From the NCBI GenBank assembly GCA_030615205.1, contig JAUWZS010000002.1:257212-321211 (forward strand): a stretch of DNA of 64,000 nucleotides, written 5' to 3'. This DNA comes from Candidatus Aenigmatarchaeota archaeon (GTDB taxonomy: Archaea > Aenigmatarchaeota > Aenigmatarchaeia > CG10238-14 > SCSR01). Position 1 is the stretch's first letter. Every line of letters begins with the position of its first letter. Below, one piece after another: positions 50,611 through 60,490 of this stretch. The notes below the pieces were generated by a model. That model was not told the DNA's origin. It saw only the letters and a list, made by a program, of their open reading frames with translations, and ran no database searches. Made by a program: the position numbers and the translations under genes.

Positions 50611-53600
50611 TCAACTTGTGCACTGTATATGATAACCTTTTCTATCCTCTAATGAAGAAACTTCTTTCCAGCTCTGAGCTACTGGATCGTACCATAAAGT
50701 TTTCATAGTGCTACAGCTTCCTGCTGTTCCACCAGAACCACAATTCATACAAGTATTTTTCATCAAATCAACAGCAGCCGAGCTCATACCACCTGTAGGC
50801 GATCCCACTTGATTCCATCCGGAGTATATGGTTATATCGTTCGATGTCACATCGCCTGAACCTCCAATTGTAACTGTACAGCTCTTTGAAGAATAGAACC
50901 AGTATCCAATTCCTTTCTGCAGATTGAGTATGCCTACAGTATCTACGACCCATTTGCTAGTTTCAACATTATAATAATAGAAGTTTGCGTTAGTGGCGCC
51001 GCATGTGTCTTCTGTTATGCTCTCTATATTTGCGATAGGTGAAGAAATCAAATTCCATCCTCTGTAAATGTTAAAAGTTGTTACCTTACAATTAGGGTCT
51101 AGTTCACACCGGTAGGCATCTTTACAACCATAACTGTCAATTCTTTTCTGGCATTGCTTATTCCCAGCACATGTACCAGCTGTTTCACAATCAGCAGCAC
51201 ATCCTTGGTCTATCCAACTGCCAAGATATTCCGGTCCAACACATTGAGACAGTATTGGCTCACAACCAACAGGTGTACAAGTCCTTGTCTGCCTCATTTG
51301 TGTATCCAGGCACGTGCCCGCTCCACAAGCGTCGTTTGCCCAATCATCGCAAGTGCATGGAGTATAAAAGGTGAAAGAACCAGACACGTCCCATGTATCA
51401 TCCACTACAGTACCGGTTCCGCCGCCGTTCTTTACAGAAGCATAAGTTGCTGATACTGTTTTGCCAGAGCAGTCAGAAGCTATAGCTGGTATAACCCAGC
51501 TTCCAGAAACACTTCCGCCTGCAACAGTTATAGTCGAATCCCATATTCCGCTCATATCTCCGCCTGAGTATTGGATGTCACATGTCAGATCAGCAGATAT
51601 AGCATCTATCTGGAAGAAGTCTGCTGCTGAGCAATCACCTGTATAAGTGCCTGACATTGTAATGCTCTCGCCTTGTTCGCAATATGTAGAACTGCCGCCA
51701 GCGCAGTTTGCTGTAACAGATGCAGAAGTTAGCTCACAAGGCACAATGCAAGCAGGATCTAAATCACAATCACCATTTGTATCATCACAATCTACGCCTC
51801 CATCGCAATCATTATCAAATCCGTCATCACATGCAGTTTCTGGACCAATAAAAGTGTCCCATGCCCATGCTCCACTATTGCTCCAGTGGCATGTATATCC
51901 TGTGCCCGCACATGACGCAGGTTGGCACTCCATTGGAGGACCACATGAAGAGATACCAGCACAATTTTTTGACCCGCTTATTGCGCAGTAATCTGGATTC
52001 GAATCTGAGCATATGTAATCATCTCCGTCTCTGGTTAATGTTGAAGTCCCAGCTCCAGTGCAACTACTTGCCAGACCGGTTGTACAATCATAATCATTAC
52101 ACTCATAAGGTGTAACAGGTGTGGTGCAACTGGTGCCAGCGCAATAGTATTCTGTTAATTCAGAACCTGAACATGAATCTTGATTGTCTCCACCTGTATC
52201 TGTGCATGTGCCGGCTGTTAGTGGGTTATCGCCGGCGTCTGAATCTGAACAACTAGCGGTATATTCGCATTTTCCTAAATTGCATGTCCACCCAGCTCCA
52301 TAATCCCCACAATTTTTATCTGTATAAGTATAATCATTGCCAGAGCAATAGTATTCTCTAAGAGTGCTTGAAGAAAGGCATTCATCTGGTTTCACTATAT
52401 CGGTAGGGCAAGAAGTTTGGCCTGCAGAACATAGATTTTTATCCGTAACGGTTCCTTTGGTTGGATAATCTTCACCTCCATCCGTCTCTGTGCATGTATT
52501 TACACAATCATCTATCAATGTATCTGTCGCTCCATCATTACAATATCCTGGTGAAGCAGAGCAGCGCCATTCATTTCTGTAAATGTCTCCACTAGCTCCG
52601 TCACAATATAAAGTTTCATAGTCTTCACAATTTTTTGTTGTAGATGTGCAGCTTGTGCCAGAGCAATAGTATTCAGTCAAACTCGAGCCTGAACATGAGT
52701 CTTGGTGGTCTGTTGAATCTGTGCATATGCCGGCTGTCAGTGGATAATTGCCACCGTCTGAGTCGTCACATGCTGCATCTGTGTAACAATTGATTATATC
52801 AACATCAACTCCCCAGTACACTAACGAAGAGTCTGACCAGAATCTGAATTGGACCTTCCTTGTGTCTGGATGCTCCACCCATACATGACCTCCCGAGTCG
52901 CCACTCCACATATCATAGGTATAATCTTGATCGTTGTAGATGTAGAAGAAATCGCAACAAGACTCTGTAACATAATCCACATAAACCTTAGCTTTGTACC
53001 CATCTGGACAGCTGTAGACCTCGGACCAACAACTAAGATCGTTTGTATAATCATGCGGAGTTTGAAAATCAATCGTGTTATCGCCTGGAACTAAGTCAGA
53101 GGGTCCTGGGGAATATGAACATGGCCCTGGAAGAGTTGTTGTAGTTGTTGTGGTGGTTGATGGACAGTCCCAAATCTCTGTTTTGTCGTTATTCGTTTCG
53201 TCACTCTCGATTATTCTGTTTGTCCCATCAGCGCGAACCATTATAGTATCGCTTGTGCCAGAACATGTCCACGTATAAGTAGAGAAAGACTCCCATCTAA
53301 AGGCGCCAGCAGCTAAAGCATCAACGTAATCGGGAGCTTTATAAGAGCCGTCCACGTATAAGTGTGAATAGCTATAGTATTCAGTGCTCCCACCCCCCAC
53401 ATTATCTATTCTGTATAGAATCTCACTTCCGCTGCTCGAGATATCTGTTATAATCAAATCTGGTTCTTCTCCTGGTATTGTTGTAGTTGTTGTGGTGGTT
53501 GTTGGTAGGGTTGTAGTGGTTGTTGTAGTTGTGGTGGTTGTTGGTAGGGTTGTAGTGGTTGTTGGTGCTGTGTATGAAAAGGAAACTCTTGCACTACCAG

Positions 53601-54189
53601 GATCTTCATAATAATCTATTCTAAATTGGTGGTTGCCTGCAGTTAGGTACACATCTGTTGATGTGGTGTCATAACCTGTATTATACCATCTGTTTATCTT
53701 TTCTATTCCATCTATCCAAAGCATAGAACCGTCATCAGAACCAAGAGTAAATGTATACGTACCTGTTGTTGGAATGGATATTGTTCTACTCGAGTTGAAT
53801 TCTATATCATCGCTTCTGCTGTACTCTATCACTCCTGTACTCCAATCAGTATCAAAAGTTATAGCAGCTTCGTCTGGACCATCGCCCAAACAGGCGCCAG
53901 TGCTGTGGACGTACCACACGCGCTGCCATCTATCGCTTGGATAGTTAAGATCTGAACAGCAGGATCCAGGAGTCCAACCAGTCGACTTACAACAATATGT
54001 AGAACCTCCAAATTCTACTTCTTCTCCAGGTGAGTAATCACATTCAGAATCGCAACAAGAAAGCCATATATCAACACCACCAGCCGAAACAAAATCTGGA
54101 ACTAGAATAATACTTGGAATTAAAATTAAAGAGATAATAATTGATGAGATTATAATAGACGAAATTAAAATCAAAAGTTTTTTTAACAT
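50611..54189 (-). CDS. giant Cys-rich secreted protein with PA14-like domain (1192 aa)
   Basis: A signal helix (about 5-36) is followed by a PA14-like carbohydrate-binding or adhesion module (about 65-210; FTLGSDDGSMLWIDG, NHQFRIDYYED). Two Thr-only linkers, a CARDB-like domain (about 240-340; IDNVGGGSTEYYSYSHLYVD) and a CUB-like segment (about 360-460) come next. Residues about 470-800 are Cys-rich repeats (DSCSGSSLTEYYCSGTSC). A MopE-type metal motif (CDDGFDNDCDGGVDCDD) and more beta modules follow, and the end is beta-rich (RGWNLISSPIANI, YSGWNQVGSPTGG). No C-terminal anchor is visible. It is divergent from the related protein at 54350. Confidence 0.78.
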   Translation of the reverse strand: MLKKLLILISSIIISSIIISLILIPSIILVPDFVSAGGVDIWLSCCDSECDYSPGEEVEFGGSTYCCKSTGWTPGSCCSDLNYPSDRWQRVWYVHSTGACLGDGPDEAAITFDTDWSTGVIEYSRSDDIEFNSSRTISIPTTGTYTFTLGSDDGSMLWIDGIEKINRWYNTGYDTTSTDVYLTAGNHQFRIDYYEDPGSARVSFSYTAPTTTTTLPTTTTTTTTTTTLPTTTTTTTTIPGEEPDLIITDISSSGSEILYRIDNVGGGSTEYYSYSHLYVDGSYKAPDYVDALAAGAFRWESFSTYTWTCSGTSDTIMVRADGTNRIIESDETNNDKTEIWDCPSTTTTTTTTLPGPCSYSPGPSDLVPGDNTIDFQTPHDYTNDLSCWSEVYSCPDGYKAKVYVDYVTESCCDFFYIYNDQDYTYDMWSGDSGGHVWVEHPDTRKVQFRFWSDSSLVYWGVDVDIINCYTDAACDDSDGGNYPLTAGICTDSTDHQDSCSGSSLTEYYCSGTSCTSTTKNCEDYETLYCDGASGDIYRNEWRCSASPGYCNDGATDTLIDDCVNTCTETDGGEDYPTKGTVTDKNLCSAGQTSCPTDIVKPDECLSSSTLREYYCSGNDYTYTDKNCGDYGAGWTCNLGKCEYTASCSDSDAGDNPLTAGTCTDTGGDNQDSCSGSELTEYYCAGTSCTTPVTPYECNDYDCTTGLASSCTGAGTSTLTRDGDDYICSDSNPDYCAISGSKNCAGISSCGPPMECQPASCAGTGYTCHWSNSGAWAWDTFIGPETACDDGFDNDCDGGVDCDDTNGDCDLDPACIVPCELTSASVTANCAGGSSTYCEQGESITMSGTYTGDCSAADFFQIDAISADLTCDIQYSGGDMSGIWDSTITVAGGSVSGSWVIPAIASDCSGKTVSATYASVKNGGGTGTVVDDTWDVSGSFTFYTPCTCDDWANDACGAGTCLDTQMRQTRTCTPVGCEPILSQCVGPEYLGSWIDQGCAADCETAGTCAGNKQCQKRIDSYGCKDAYRCELDPNCKVTTFNIYRGWNLISSPIANIESITEDTCGATNANFYYYNVETSKWVVDTVGILNLQKGIGYWFYSSKSCTVTIGGSGDVTSNDITIYSGWNQVGSPTGGMSSAAVDLMKNTCMNCGSGGTAGSCSTMKTLWYDPVAQSWKEVSSLEDRKGYHIQCTS
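51966..52099 (-). repeat. 134-bp repeat arm in the minus-strand surface gene
   Basis: On the minus strand it encodes NDYDCTTGLASSCTGAGTST and the following GDDYICSDSNPDYCAISGSK. It is about 90 percent identical by eye to 55132-55265 on the plus strand, in the same reading frame. The two arms are about 3 kb apart in inverted orientation. Confidence 0.88.
53470..53570 (-). repeat. Thr-codon repeat linkers
   Basis: A run of AAC/ACC/ACT triplets (GTTGTGGTGG-type on the plus strand) encodes stretches of Thr separated by LPTT and IPGEE. The two blocks are near-copies. They form a likely O-glycosylated spacer between the PA14-like and CARDB-like domains. A shorter Thr run also lies at about 53128-53160. 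Confidence 0.7.
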
Positions 54190-54349
54190 TAATTAAACTT
54201 TAGGTTTTCGGAATAAAAAGCTAATGTTATTTATACCTTCTGTCAAAATATCACCAGTTGAAGCTGATGAATGCATGCAATGTGAATGAATTCGTATAAT
54301 GTAAAGCAAAACTATATTTTAAAAGAAAGAAATATTAATAATAGATTGT

Positions 54350-55840
54350 ATGGATAAAAAAATCATATATGCGATTACTCAAAATTATTGGAAATTTTTT
54401 CTGAGCATAAGTCTTATGGTCATTTTTATTTCTCTATTTTCAACAAATGTTCTTGCTACTTGTTATCAGGAGAGTTACGGGGACACAAGAACATTTGGAG
54501 CCTGTGGAATATTTAACGTTTGTTATGTAGTAGGGGACTCCCACCATACTTATAAATGTGAAGACGCGAGGTGGTATTGTTGTGGATGGCTCCCAGGTGG
54601 GATTTGTGCTTCTGCATGTGATTGGGCAAAATCTACAGCCATATGCGATGGTTCGCCGTGTTATCCTGATGGAGTCTGTGATGGAGTATGGATGCGACAT
54701 GCTTATTGTTCTGGAGGGACTTGCATAGCCGCGCCAAGCCTATGTGACCAGAGTTGCGGTGCTGATCCTGCATGCGACCAACACACTGAAGGACAGAGCT
54801 GCGGAACAAATATGATATGTGTAGGGTGTAATTGCATCTCAACTACTTGTACGGATTCAGATGACGGCAACTATCCACTAATAGCCGGCACATGTACAGA
54901 TTGGGCAGATCAGTGTAGTGAGATTGGTGGATTTTGTGATCGCGCTCTCGATTGTTATGGTGGTTATGAATGCTTTGGATCTTCATTAGATTGTGTGTCT
55001 CCAACTCCGTGTTGTTGTGTTCCTGCAGGCACAGTAGGAGGTACAGTGGACCAACAAGACTCATGCTCAGGCGTAACTTTGACTGAATATTACTGCTCTG
55101 CTGACAGCTGTATTTCCACAACAAAAAACTGTAATGATTACGACTGTACAACTGGTTTGGCAAGCAGTTGCACTGGAGCTGGGACTTCGACATTGACCAG
55201 AAGCGGAGATGATTACATATGTTCAGATTCGAATCCGGATTACTGCGCAATAAGTGGATCAAAAACGTGTGAAAGCTACACATGCGGCTCTTCAAGATCT
55301 TGCGATCTCCAGTCCTGCGCTGGCACAAACTATATGTGCTACAGGAGCAATGCTGGATCATGGAAATGGGACACTTCTGCCGAGGCCACAGAAACTGACT
55401 GTGATGATGGATACGACAATGATTGTGATGAAAATATAGATTGTTATGATGATGATTGTGTGGGAGAAACTGGAGCTAGTGGAGATATTTGTTGCCAAGT
55501 AGACCTCGATTGTAAAAATGCTGGTGTAACATGTGAGAGTCATGTCCCACCTTATCCAAATAGGTATGCTCAATGTGCTGCTGACTATACATGTACTGAA
55601 TGCGGTCCATGTGAGACTGGACCAGACTGTACAGATGATCTTTGTTGTAATCGGGAGGTTGATTCTTCTTTTGATGGACAATGTCCATCATCACCGAAAG
55701 GGACTATAGTTTCTTATGGAGGAAAATCTTATCTTTGCGACCCACCTTCTGGTTTTTCTGTTACTGATAGCCAAACAAAGTCCAATCCCATACTAGAATT
55801 CTTTAATTTTATTCTTTCAGCTATTAAGAACCTTTTCTAA
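54350..55840 (+). CDS. Cys-rich surface protein related to 50611 (496 aa)
   Basis: A signal helix (about 12-36) is followed by an almost continuous disulfide-rich ectodomain with more than 60 Cys. Its middle (about 260-375) matches the opposite-strand neighbour closely: DSCSGVTLTEYYCSADSC, DYDCTTGLASSCTGAGTST, SCAGTNYMCYRSN and a MopE-type CDDGYDNDCDENIDC motif. It ends with a hydrophobic segment (EFFNFILSAIKNLF), a possible weak membrane anchor. The promoter region (54190-54349) is shared with the divergent gene. It overlaps the convergent 55817 gene by 24 bases. Confidence 0.75.
   Translation: MDKKIIYAITQNYWKFFLSISLMVIFISLFSTNVLATCYQESYGDTRTFGACGIFNVCYVVGDSHHTYKCEDARWYCCGWLPGGICASACDWAKSTAICDGSPCYPDGVCDGVWMRHAYCSGGTCIAAPSLCDQSCGADPACDQHTEGQSCGTNMICVGCNCISTTCTDSDDGNYPLIAGTCTDWADQCSEIGGFCDRALDCYGGYECFGSSLDCVSPTPCCCVPAGTVGGTVDQQDSCSGVTLTEYYCSADSCISTTKNCNDYDCTTGLASSCTGAGTSTLTRSGDDYICSDSNPDYCAISGSKTCESYTCGSSRSCDLQSCAGTNYMCYRSNAGSWKWDTSAEATETDCDDGYDNDCDENIDCYDDDCVGETGASGDICCQVDLDCKNAGVTCESHVPPYPNRYAQCAADYTCTECGPCETGPDCTDDLCCNREVDSSFDGQCPSSPKGTIVSYGGKSYLCDPPSGFSVTDSQTKSNPILEFFNFILSAIKNLF
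55132..55265 (+). repeat. 134-bp repeat arm in the plus-strand surface gene
   Basis: The plus-strand partner of 51966-52099. About 13 mismatches in 134 bp by eye, mostly silent. Because both arms encode the same residues in the same frame, recombination between them would join each N-terminal half to the other C-terminal half without a frameshift. Confidence 0.88.
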
Positions 55841-58105
55841 TTGGTCATAGTTAAATCTCTTCGATATCCTATCTGAGACTACCATCAATTTAATAAAAGG
55901 TTTTACATCTGGGTTTGCATATGGATTCTTTTCTGGATCATAGTCATCTAAAAATGTATCCAGTTTATACCAAAAACCTAAAGGCTCTCCATTTTTGCCT
56001 ATAGGGAATGGCTCATTATGTTTATATGGATGATCTGGGTTTATAGATCCAGGATATGGTGCACCCAAGACAATTGTTGGCCTGTTTAACATTGCCCCGA
56101 TAATCTTTGAATAATATGGAGAAGCCTGCTCGGTTATGTAAAAATTAGGATTAGCTGGCGGGTCATAAATTTTAAGAGCTATTGGAAAACCTTTAACTAG
56201 TGCAATTTCAGATGATGCATTAATATGTTTTTCAGCTTCGATATGCCAAACATCCCATGAATTTGGCCAAGGCTCTCTTGGATATGAATATTCAAAAGCA
56301 TTAAATGCTCTTTGATATCTCTCACTCTTAGTTTCTATGTCATCTAATAGCAGTCTATAAATGTATTCAAATGGAGAAGCACCAATTGTTCCATTATGCT
56401 TTATGTTTACAATTCCTCTCTCTAATGCTTTGTCAAAATTTTCATCGTGAAAATATCTTTCAGAATTAGAACCTAACAAATCATGGTCCATTAATTCATC
56501 AAAAGGATATAAGCTTCTTGCAGCAGCTTCAACAACTTTTTTATCAGCCCATTTAGAAAGTTCTGCTAATTCTCCGTATAGCAATTTCTGGCCTAAACTT
56601 TCAAAAGTCCCGTTTTCAAGTCTTTCAAATCTCCATTCGCTATATGGAACGACCAATCCAGCCCATACATAATCTTTTCCTTTTATTTTGTCGATCTCAA
56701 AAAGGTATATAGCATCACCAACTTGTAATGCAAGATATTTTGTTTCCTGAGGGTACTTGAAAATTTGTGGAAAGTGGGCCCCTGTATCCGCTAAGGCTGA
56801 GTGGGAAAGAGTATTTTCAAAATTAAGGCTTACATTATTTCCTTCTGAGAATTGCAAAGCCTTCTTTAACCCTTCTAAATCTTTAAAGCCATTTCTGGTT
56901 GCATTATTAATTAACCATATAGAGTCGATTCTATCAAATCCATAAGTTTCTAATTCGGCTAAATTATCGAATACATTTTTTGCAAGAGTTATTTTGTTGC
57001 TTACTCTACTATCTTTCTCGATCTGCTCTAAAACTTTATAAGCAAGATTCTTTGGCAAATCAGTAGCGTTGTTTGAAGCAATCTTTAGAACGTTTGCTAA
57101 AGTAGCTCTGTCTTCATCAAATAGTTGCCTTGTTAGATTTGAATTATCATAAAGTTTCCCAGCAAGCTCGGTCGAATAACCTTTTTTGAAAGCAAAAGTT
57201 ATGAAAGCGTCTTTGCTGCTCCAATCTATTTCTGCTGTCGTTGAACTAGTTTGATTAAATGGATCTTTAACGTAAACCTTTACTGACATATCTGCCGGAT
57301 TCTCAGGCATTGTTATGTTATAGCTGAAGAGCCCGTTAGGAAGTCTGACCATGTCTTCTTTATTTCCATTAAATTCTATTTCTGCTTTGGCCACCCCGCT
57401 TGTATCGCTTGCATTGACTAAAATCTTTGCTAAACCTTTGGATGGAATTTTTTCCAGAGAAAAAGAATGTATCGCTGGATTGTCCCCAACATCAAAACTC
57501 CCGTGCTTTATTGCCACGTTGCCGGCCTTGTCCTCTACTATTGCTCTTATTTTGTAATTCCCTTCTTCTGTTGTTTTATTGAATTGGGCGGAAAATAAGT
57601 GATTCTCTATATTTTCTAGTCTTCTTGCTGTTTCATTTGCGCTATGTCCACTTGGGTTTGTCACTTCCACTAGCGCTTTGGCAATATTTCCTGGTATAGT
57701 AGCATTATTTGTACCAACATCTACTGCTGTGAAATTGATATTTTGTACGATGCCGGGACTGATTTTAGGTTTGTACTTTAGCTCTGAGATTTGTGGGTTA
57801 CAATTGTCTACTAGATTTGTCTGATTCTGCTTCGATAGATACCAAGTCACTCCGAGTGTAGTGACAAGGGCCAATGCCATTCCAGCTATTATAAGTTTCC
57901 GTTTTGTTGACAAGTTCCTTGGAGAATAAGCGCTCATGAAGTTTATGATATCGTTTAAATCCACCGAGCTTAATTTTTTCAATTTCTTCAAGATCTTTCT
58001 TCGGCCTCCATTGCGCGTTTTTCTTTGTTTTGCAGGAAACTGGTTACCTAAATGGTGACCTGTGTGCTGTCTGTAGTTGCTCGAATGGTAATGCATCTTC
58101 TGCAC
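55817..58105 (-). CDS. membrane-anchored protein with Ig-like domains and an unknown C-terminal domain (762 aa)
   Basis: A basic cytosolic N-terminus of about 65 residues (RRKILKKLKKLS) leads to one membrane helix (about 72-90). Two Ig-like domains follow (about 100-205 and 205-290; KARVEDKAGNVAIKH-type and KVYVKDPFNQTSSTTAEIDW). The last 400 residues are a mixed, Tyr/Trp/Pro-rich domain with YVWAGLVVPYSEWRFERLEN, WHIEAEKHINASSEIALVKG and IVLGAPYPGSINPDHPYKHN. I do not recognise it. It may be an enzyme facing outward, but no catalytic motif can be named. It closes the second surface island. Confidence 0.65.
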   Translation of the reverse strand: MQKMHYHSSNYRQHTGHHLGNQFPAKQRKTRNGGRRKILKKLKKLSSVDLNDIINFMSAYSPRNLSTKRKLIIAGMALALVTTLGVTWYLSKQNQTNLVDNCNPQISELKYKPKISPGIVQNINFTAVDVGTNNATIPGNIAKALVEVTNPSGHSANETARRLENIENHLFSAQFNKTTEEGNYKIRAIVEDKAGNVAIKHGSFDVGDNPAIHSFSLEKIPSKGLAKILVNASDTSGVAKAEIEFNGNKEDMVRLPNGLFSYNITMPENPADMSVKVYVKDPFNQTSSTTAEIDWSSKDAFITFAFKKGYSTELAGKLYDNSNLTRQLFDEDRATLANVLKIASNNATDLPKNLAYKVLEQIEKDSRVSNKITLAKNVFDNLAELETYGFDRIDSIWLINNATRNGFKDLEGLKKALQFSEGNNVSLNFENTLSHSALADTGAHFPQIFKYPQETKYLALQVGDAIYLFEIDKIKGKDYVWAGLVVPYSEWRFERLENGTFESLGQKLLYGELAELSKWADKKVVEAAARSLYPFDELMDHDLLGSNSERYFHDENFDKALERGIVNIKHNGTIGASPFEYIYRLLLDDIETKSERYQRAFNAFEYSYPREPWPNSWDVWHIEAEKHINASSEIALVKGFPIALKIYDPPANPNFYITEQASPYYSKIIGAMLNRPTIVLGAPYPGSINPDHPYKHNEPFPIGKNGEPLGFWYKLDTFLDDYDPEKNPYANPDVKPFIKLMVVSDRISKRFNYDQLEKVLNS

Positions 58106-58208
58106 CTGGTTATTTCTATTTTAAGACTTGCTCTTCTTATTTATCACTACTATAAAGTGGTATATAAAGATTGCGATTGCCTGTTTTATGTGGATTCAGA
58201 CAAAAAAA

Positions 58209-59324
58209 TCAAAACAGCTTTAAATAAGGCAGGAATTCTGTCCTGACTTTTCTAGTCGAGCAGTGCAGCTGCTTTGCAAGTCCTAACAGATGCTCGTGCT
58301 GCTCTTTGCGCATGCGCTTTGTGCGGCCAAGCGTTGCAATGAGCGTTGGATATTGGTAATGGACATGCTTGAAATATTTTTTGCGACGAGCTACTGCAAC
58401 GCCCCCTGCCATAAAGTCTATCATATATGCAAGAAAGCGCCAATTATGCGTGTTGCGTATGCGCTGCCTGAAAACATCTGCTATGCTCAGTGCATCAAAC
58501 GCAGCTGCGAGCTCTTCGGCTTTGCTGTATTCGCGCATGACATTGCTCTCAATCCACCAGAACAGTTCGTCAGGAGGTTTATCCACAGTGCCTATCACTC
58601 GCCGGGCTTCGAGAACTGTATCTGCTTTAAAGATTTTGCTGAGCGCTTCATAAACGGTTATTGCTTTCTCGCGTTTGCCGAGAAGTTGTATGTCATCAGC
58701 AGTTATTTTTTTCTTGTGGCTTAAGCTCTCCAAATCATTCATTGCTGCGCGCAGATCACCGCCTGCCAGCTTTGCTAACTCGCGCAAGGCATCGCGCTCA
58801 ATCTTCATTTTCTCTTTTTTCACTATTTTCTTCAGTTGTTTTTCTATGTCCGATATGGCCAGTTTGCGGAGCTCCACTAACTTGCAGTATTTGCGTAGAT
58901 TGCGGAGTTTCGACTGAAATGGTTTGTTTGCTGTAAACACAATCGGGTGCCCTGTTGCTCTGATAAGTTTGATCATTTCTGAGATGCCTCCTCTGTCTGC
59001 GCTGCCGGATAGGCTGTCTATCTCATCTATCATAAAGATTTTTCCACGTTTGAAAAGGCTTTGTTGCGCTACAGATTGGCCGATGGTCTCGCGTATCTGC
59101 TTTGCTGAACGGTAGTTTGATGCATTCATTTCTATAAAGTCGATGCTTTTCTCAAGTGCAAGAGCCTCTATTATCGATGTCTTACCTACGCCTGTTGGTC
59201 CGTGCAGAAGAAGTGCTTTGTCGCCTGGTTTCCACGAATCGAACCATTTTAATATTGCATAGAGTGCATCTTTCTGACCTATAATGTCTTCAAACTTCTC
59301 CAGCTTGTATTTTTCGGTAAACAT
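58209..59324 (-). CDS. rfcL: replication factor C large subunit
   Basis: The clamp-loader ATPase that opens and loads PCNA. HGPTGVGKTSIIEALA (Walker A), FMIDEIDSLSG (Walker B), sensor regions and a C-terminal helical collar (ADVFRQRIRNTHNWRFLAYM) are present. I chose the ATG at 59324; a TTG at 59351 is in frame. About 371 residues is short for RFC-L: the long charged tail and a clear PIP box (QxxLxxFF) at the C-terminus are missing. It lies next to the small subunit on the same strand. Confidence 0.93.
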   Translation of the reverse strand: MFTEKYKLEKFEDIIGQKDALYAILKWFDSWKPGDKALLLHGPTGVGKTSIIEALALEKSIDFIEMNASNYRSAKQIRETIGQSVAQQSLFKRGKIFMIDEIDSLSGSADRGGISEMIKLIRATGHPIVFTANKPFQSKLRNLRKYCKLVELRKLAISDIEKQLKKIVKKEKMKIERDALRELAKLAGGDLRAAMNDLESLSHKKKITADDIQLLGKREKAITVYEALSKIFKADTVLEARRVIGTVDKPPDELFWWIESNVMREYSKAEELAAAFDALSIADVFRQRIRNTHNWRFLAYMIDFMAGGVAVARRKKYFKHVHYQYPTLIATLGRTKRMRKEQHEHLLGLAKQLHCSTRKVRTEFLPYLKLF

Positions 59325-59379
59325 AGCATGCAACCAATTGTTCTTAATCAAAAATCACAACTCAACCTCAATCTTAACA

Positions 59380-60378
59380 TCAACCTTTAGCAAAAAGTAA
59401 AAATTGCGCAAGCAGTGCCTCAAGCTGTATAAGATCATTGCCTCCTTGTGTAAGTCTATACTCATACTCACCAGTTTTTTCTATAAGTTCGATCTTTGCT
59501 TGTTCAGTGAGATCAAGGCTGTAAATTTGTTTGTGTATCTCGCGTATGATGTCCTCGCCAGATAGGCCTTGTTTAAGCAGCATATCGTGTAACAGCTTTC
59601 TGGCTTCGTCAAATTGACCTTTCAAAGTCAGCTCGACCATTGTTTTGACTTCACCAGGCTTTGCTTTTGATGCAACATCGTATACAATCTGTTCAGTTAT
59701 TTTTGTTTTAAGCGCAGCACTTGCCTGCAGCAGGTTAGCAACTTTTCTGAGATCGCCCTCTGCCAGATAGATCAGCGCAGCTTTTGCATCATCGTCGATT
59801 TTCAATTTTTCTTCTTTTACAATCCGGCCTAGGAATTTCATCTGGTCTGGCTCGCTTAGCGTACGAAAGCGGAATATAGCACAACGGCTTTGTATTGGCC
59901 CGATTATGCGCGAACTCCAGTTGCAAACAAGAATAAAGCGTGATACTGCAGCATAAGTCTCCATAGTCCTGCGAAGTGCCTGCTGTGCCTCAGATGTGAG
60001 CGCGTCTGCTTCATCAAGAATTATTATCCTGTAGCCGACTTTGCTGATTGTTTTCGTGCGCGCGAAATTCTTTACTTTATTCCGTATAATATCGATGCCC
60101 CTCTCGTCGCTCGCGTTTAGTTCAAGAGCATTGCCCCGCCAAGTCTTTCCATATAGCTCGTGTGCAATTGCCAATGCTGTAGCTGTTTTGCCAACACCAG
60201 CCGGACCTGCGAAGAGCATATGCGGAATGTTTTTTGCAGCAACAAATGCCTTTATCCTCTTGATTGCATGCGTTTGATTAATAACTTCATTAAGCTTCTG
60301 CGGTCGGTACTTTTCAGCCCAAACAACAAGCTCGTTGTTTTCAGTTGTACTTTTTGCATCTTTTGCATTCTTAGCCAT
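59380..60378 (-). CDS. rfcS: replication factor C small subunit
   Basis: AAA+ clamp-loader subunit: FAGPAGVGKTATALAIAHEL (Walker A), IILDEADALTSEAQQALRRT (Walker B), the arginine-finger SRC motif in IQSRCAIFRF, and a collar domain. ATG 60378 has a GAGG site six bases upstream; ATG 60408 is an alternative that adds ten residues. No intein. It forms the loader with the large subunit encoded just downstream. Confidence 0.95.
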   Translation of the reverse strand: MAKNAKDAKSTTENNELVVWAEKYRPQKLNEVINQTHAIKRIKAFVAAKNIPHMLFAGPAGVGKTATALAIAHELYGKTWRGNALELNASDERGIDIIRNKVKNFARTKTISKVGYRIIILDEADALTSEAQQALRRTMETYAAVSRFILVCNWSSRIIGPIQSRCAIFRFRTLSEPDQMKFLGRIVKEEKLKIDDDAKAALIYLAEGDLRKVANLLQASAALKTKITEQIVYDVASKAKPGEVKTMVELTLKGQFDEARKLLHDMLLKQGLSGEDIIREIHKQIYSLDLTEQAKIELIEKTGEYEYRLTQGGNDLIQLEALLAQFLLFAKG

Positions 60379-60490
60379 AAAAATCCTCACATTGCTTTCT
60401 TTCCCCATACTTTTCTTTTTTCATCGCATTTTCCTTATAACATTAATTAATACTACTAAATTTTAACTTTTAAAAGATAAAATAAGCTTT

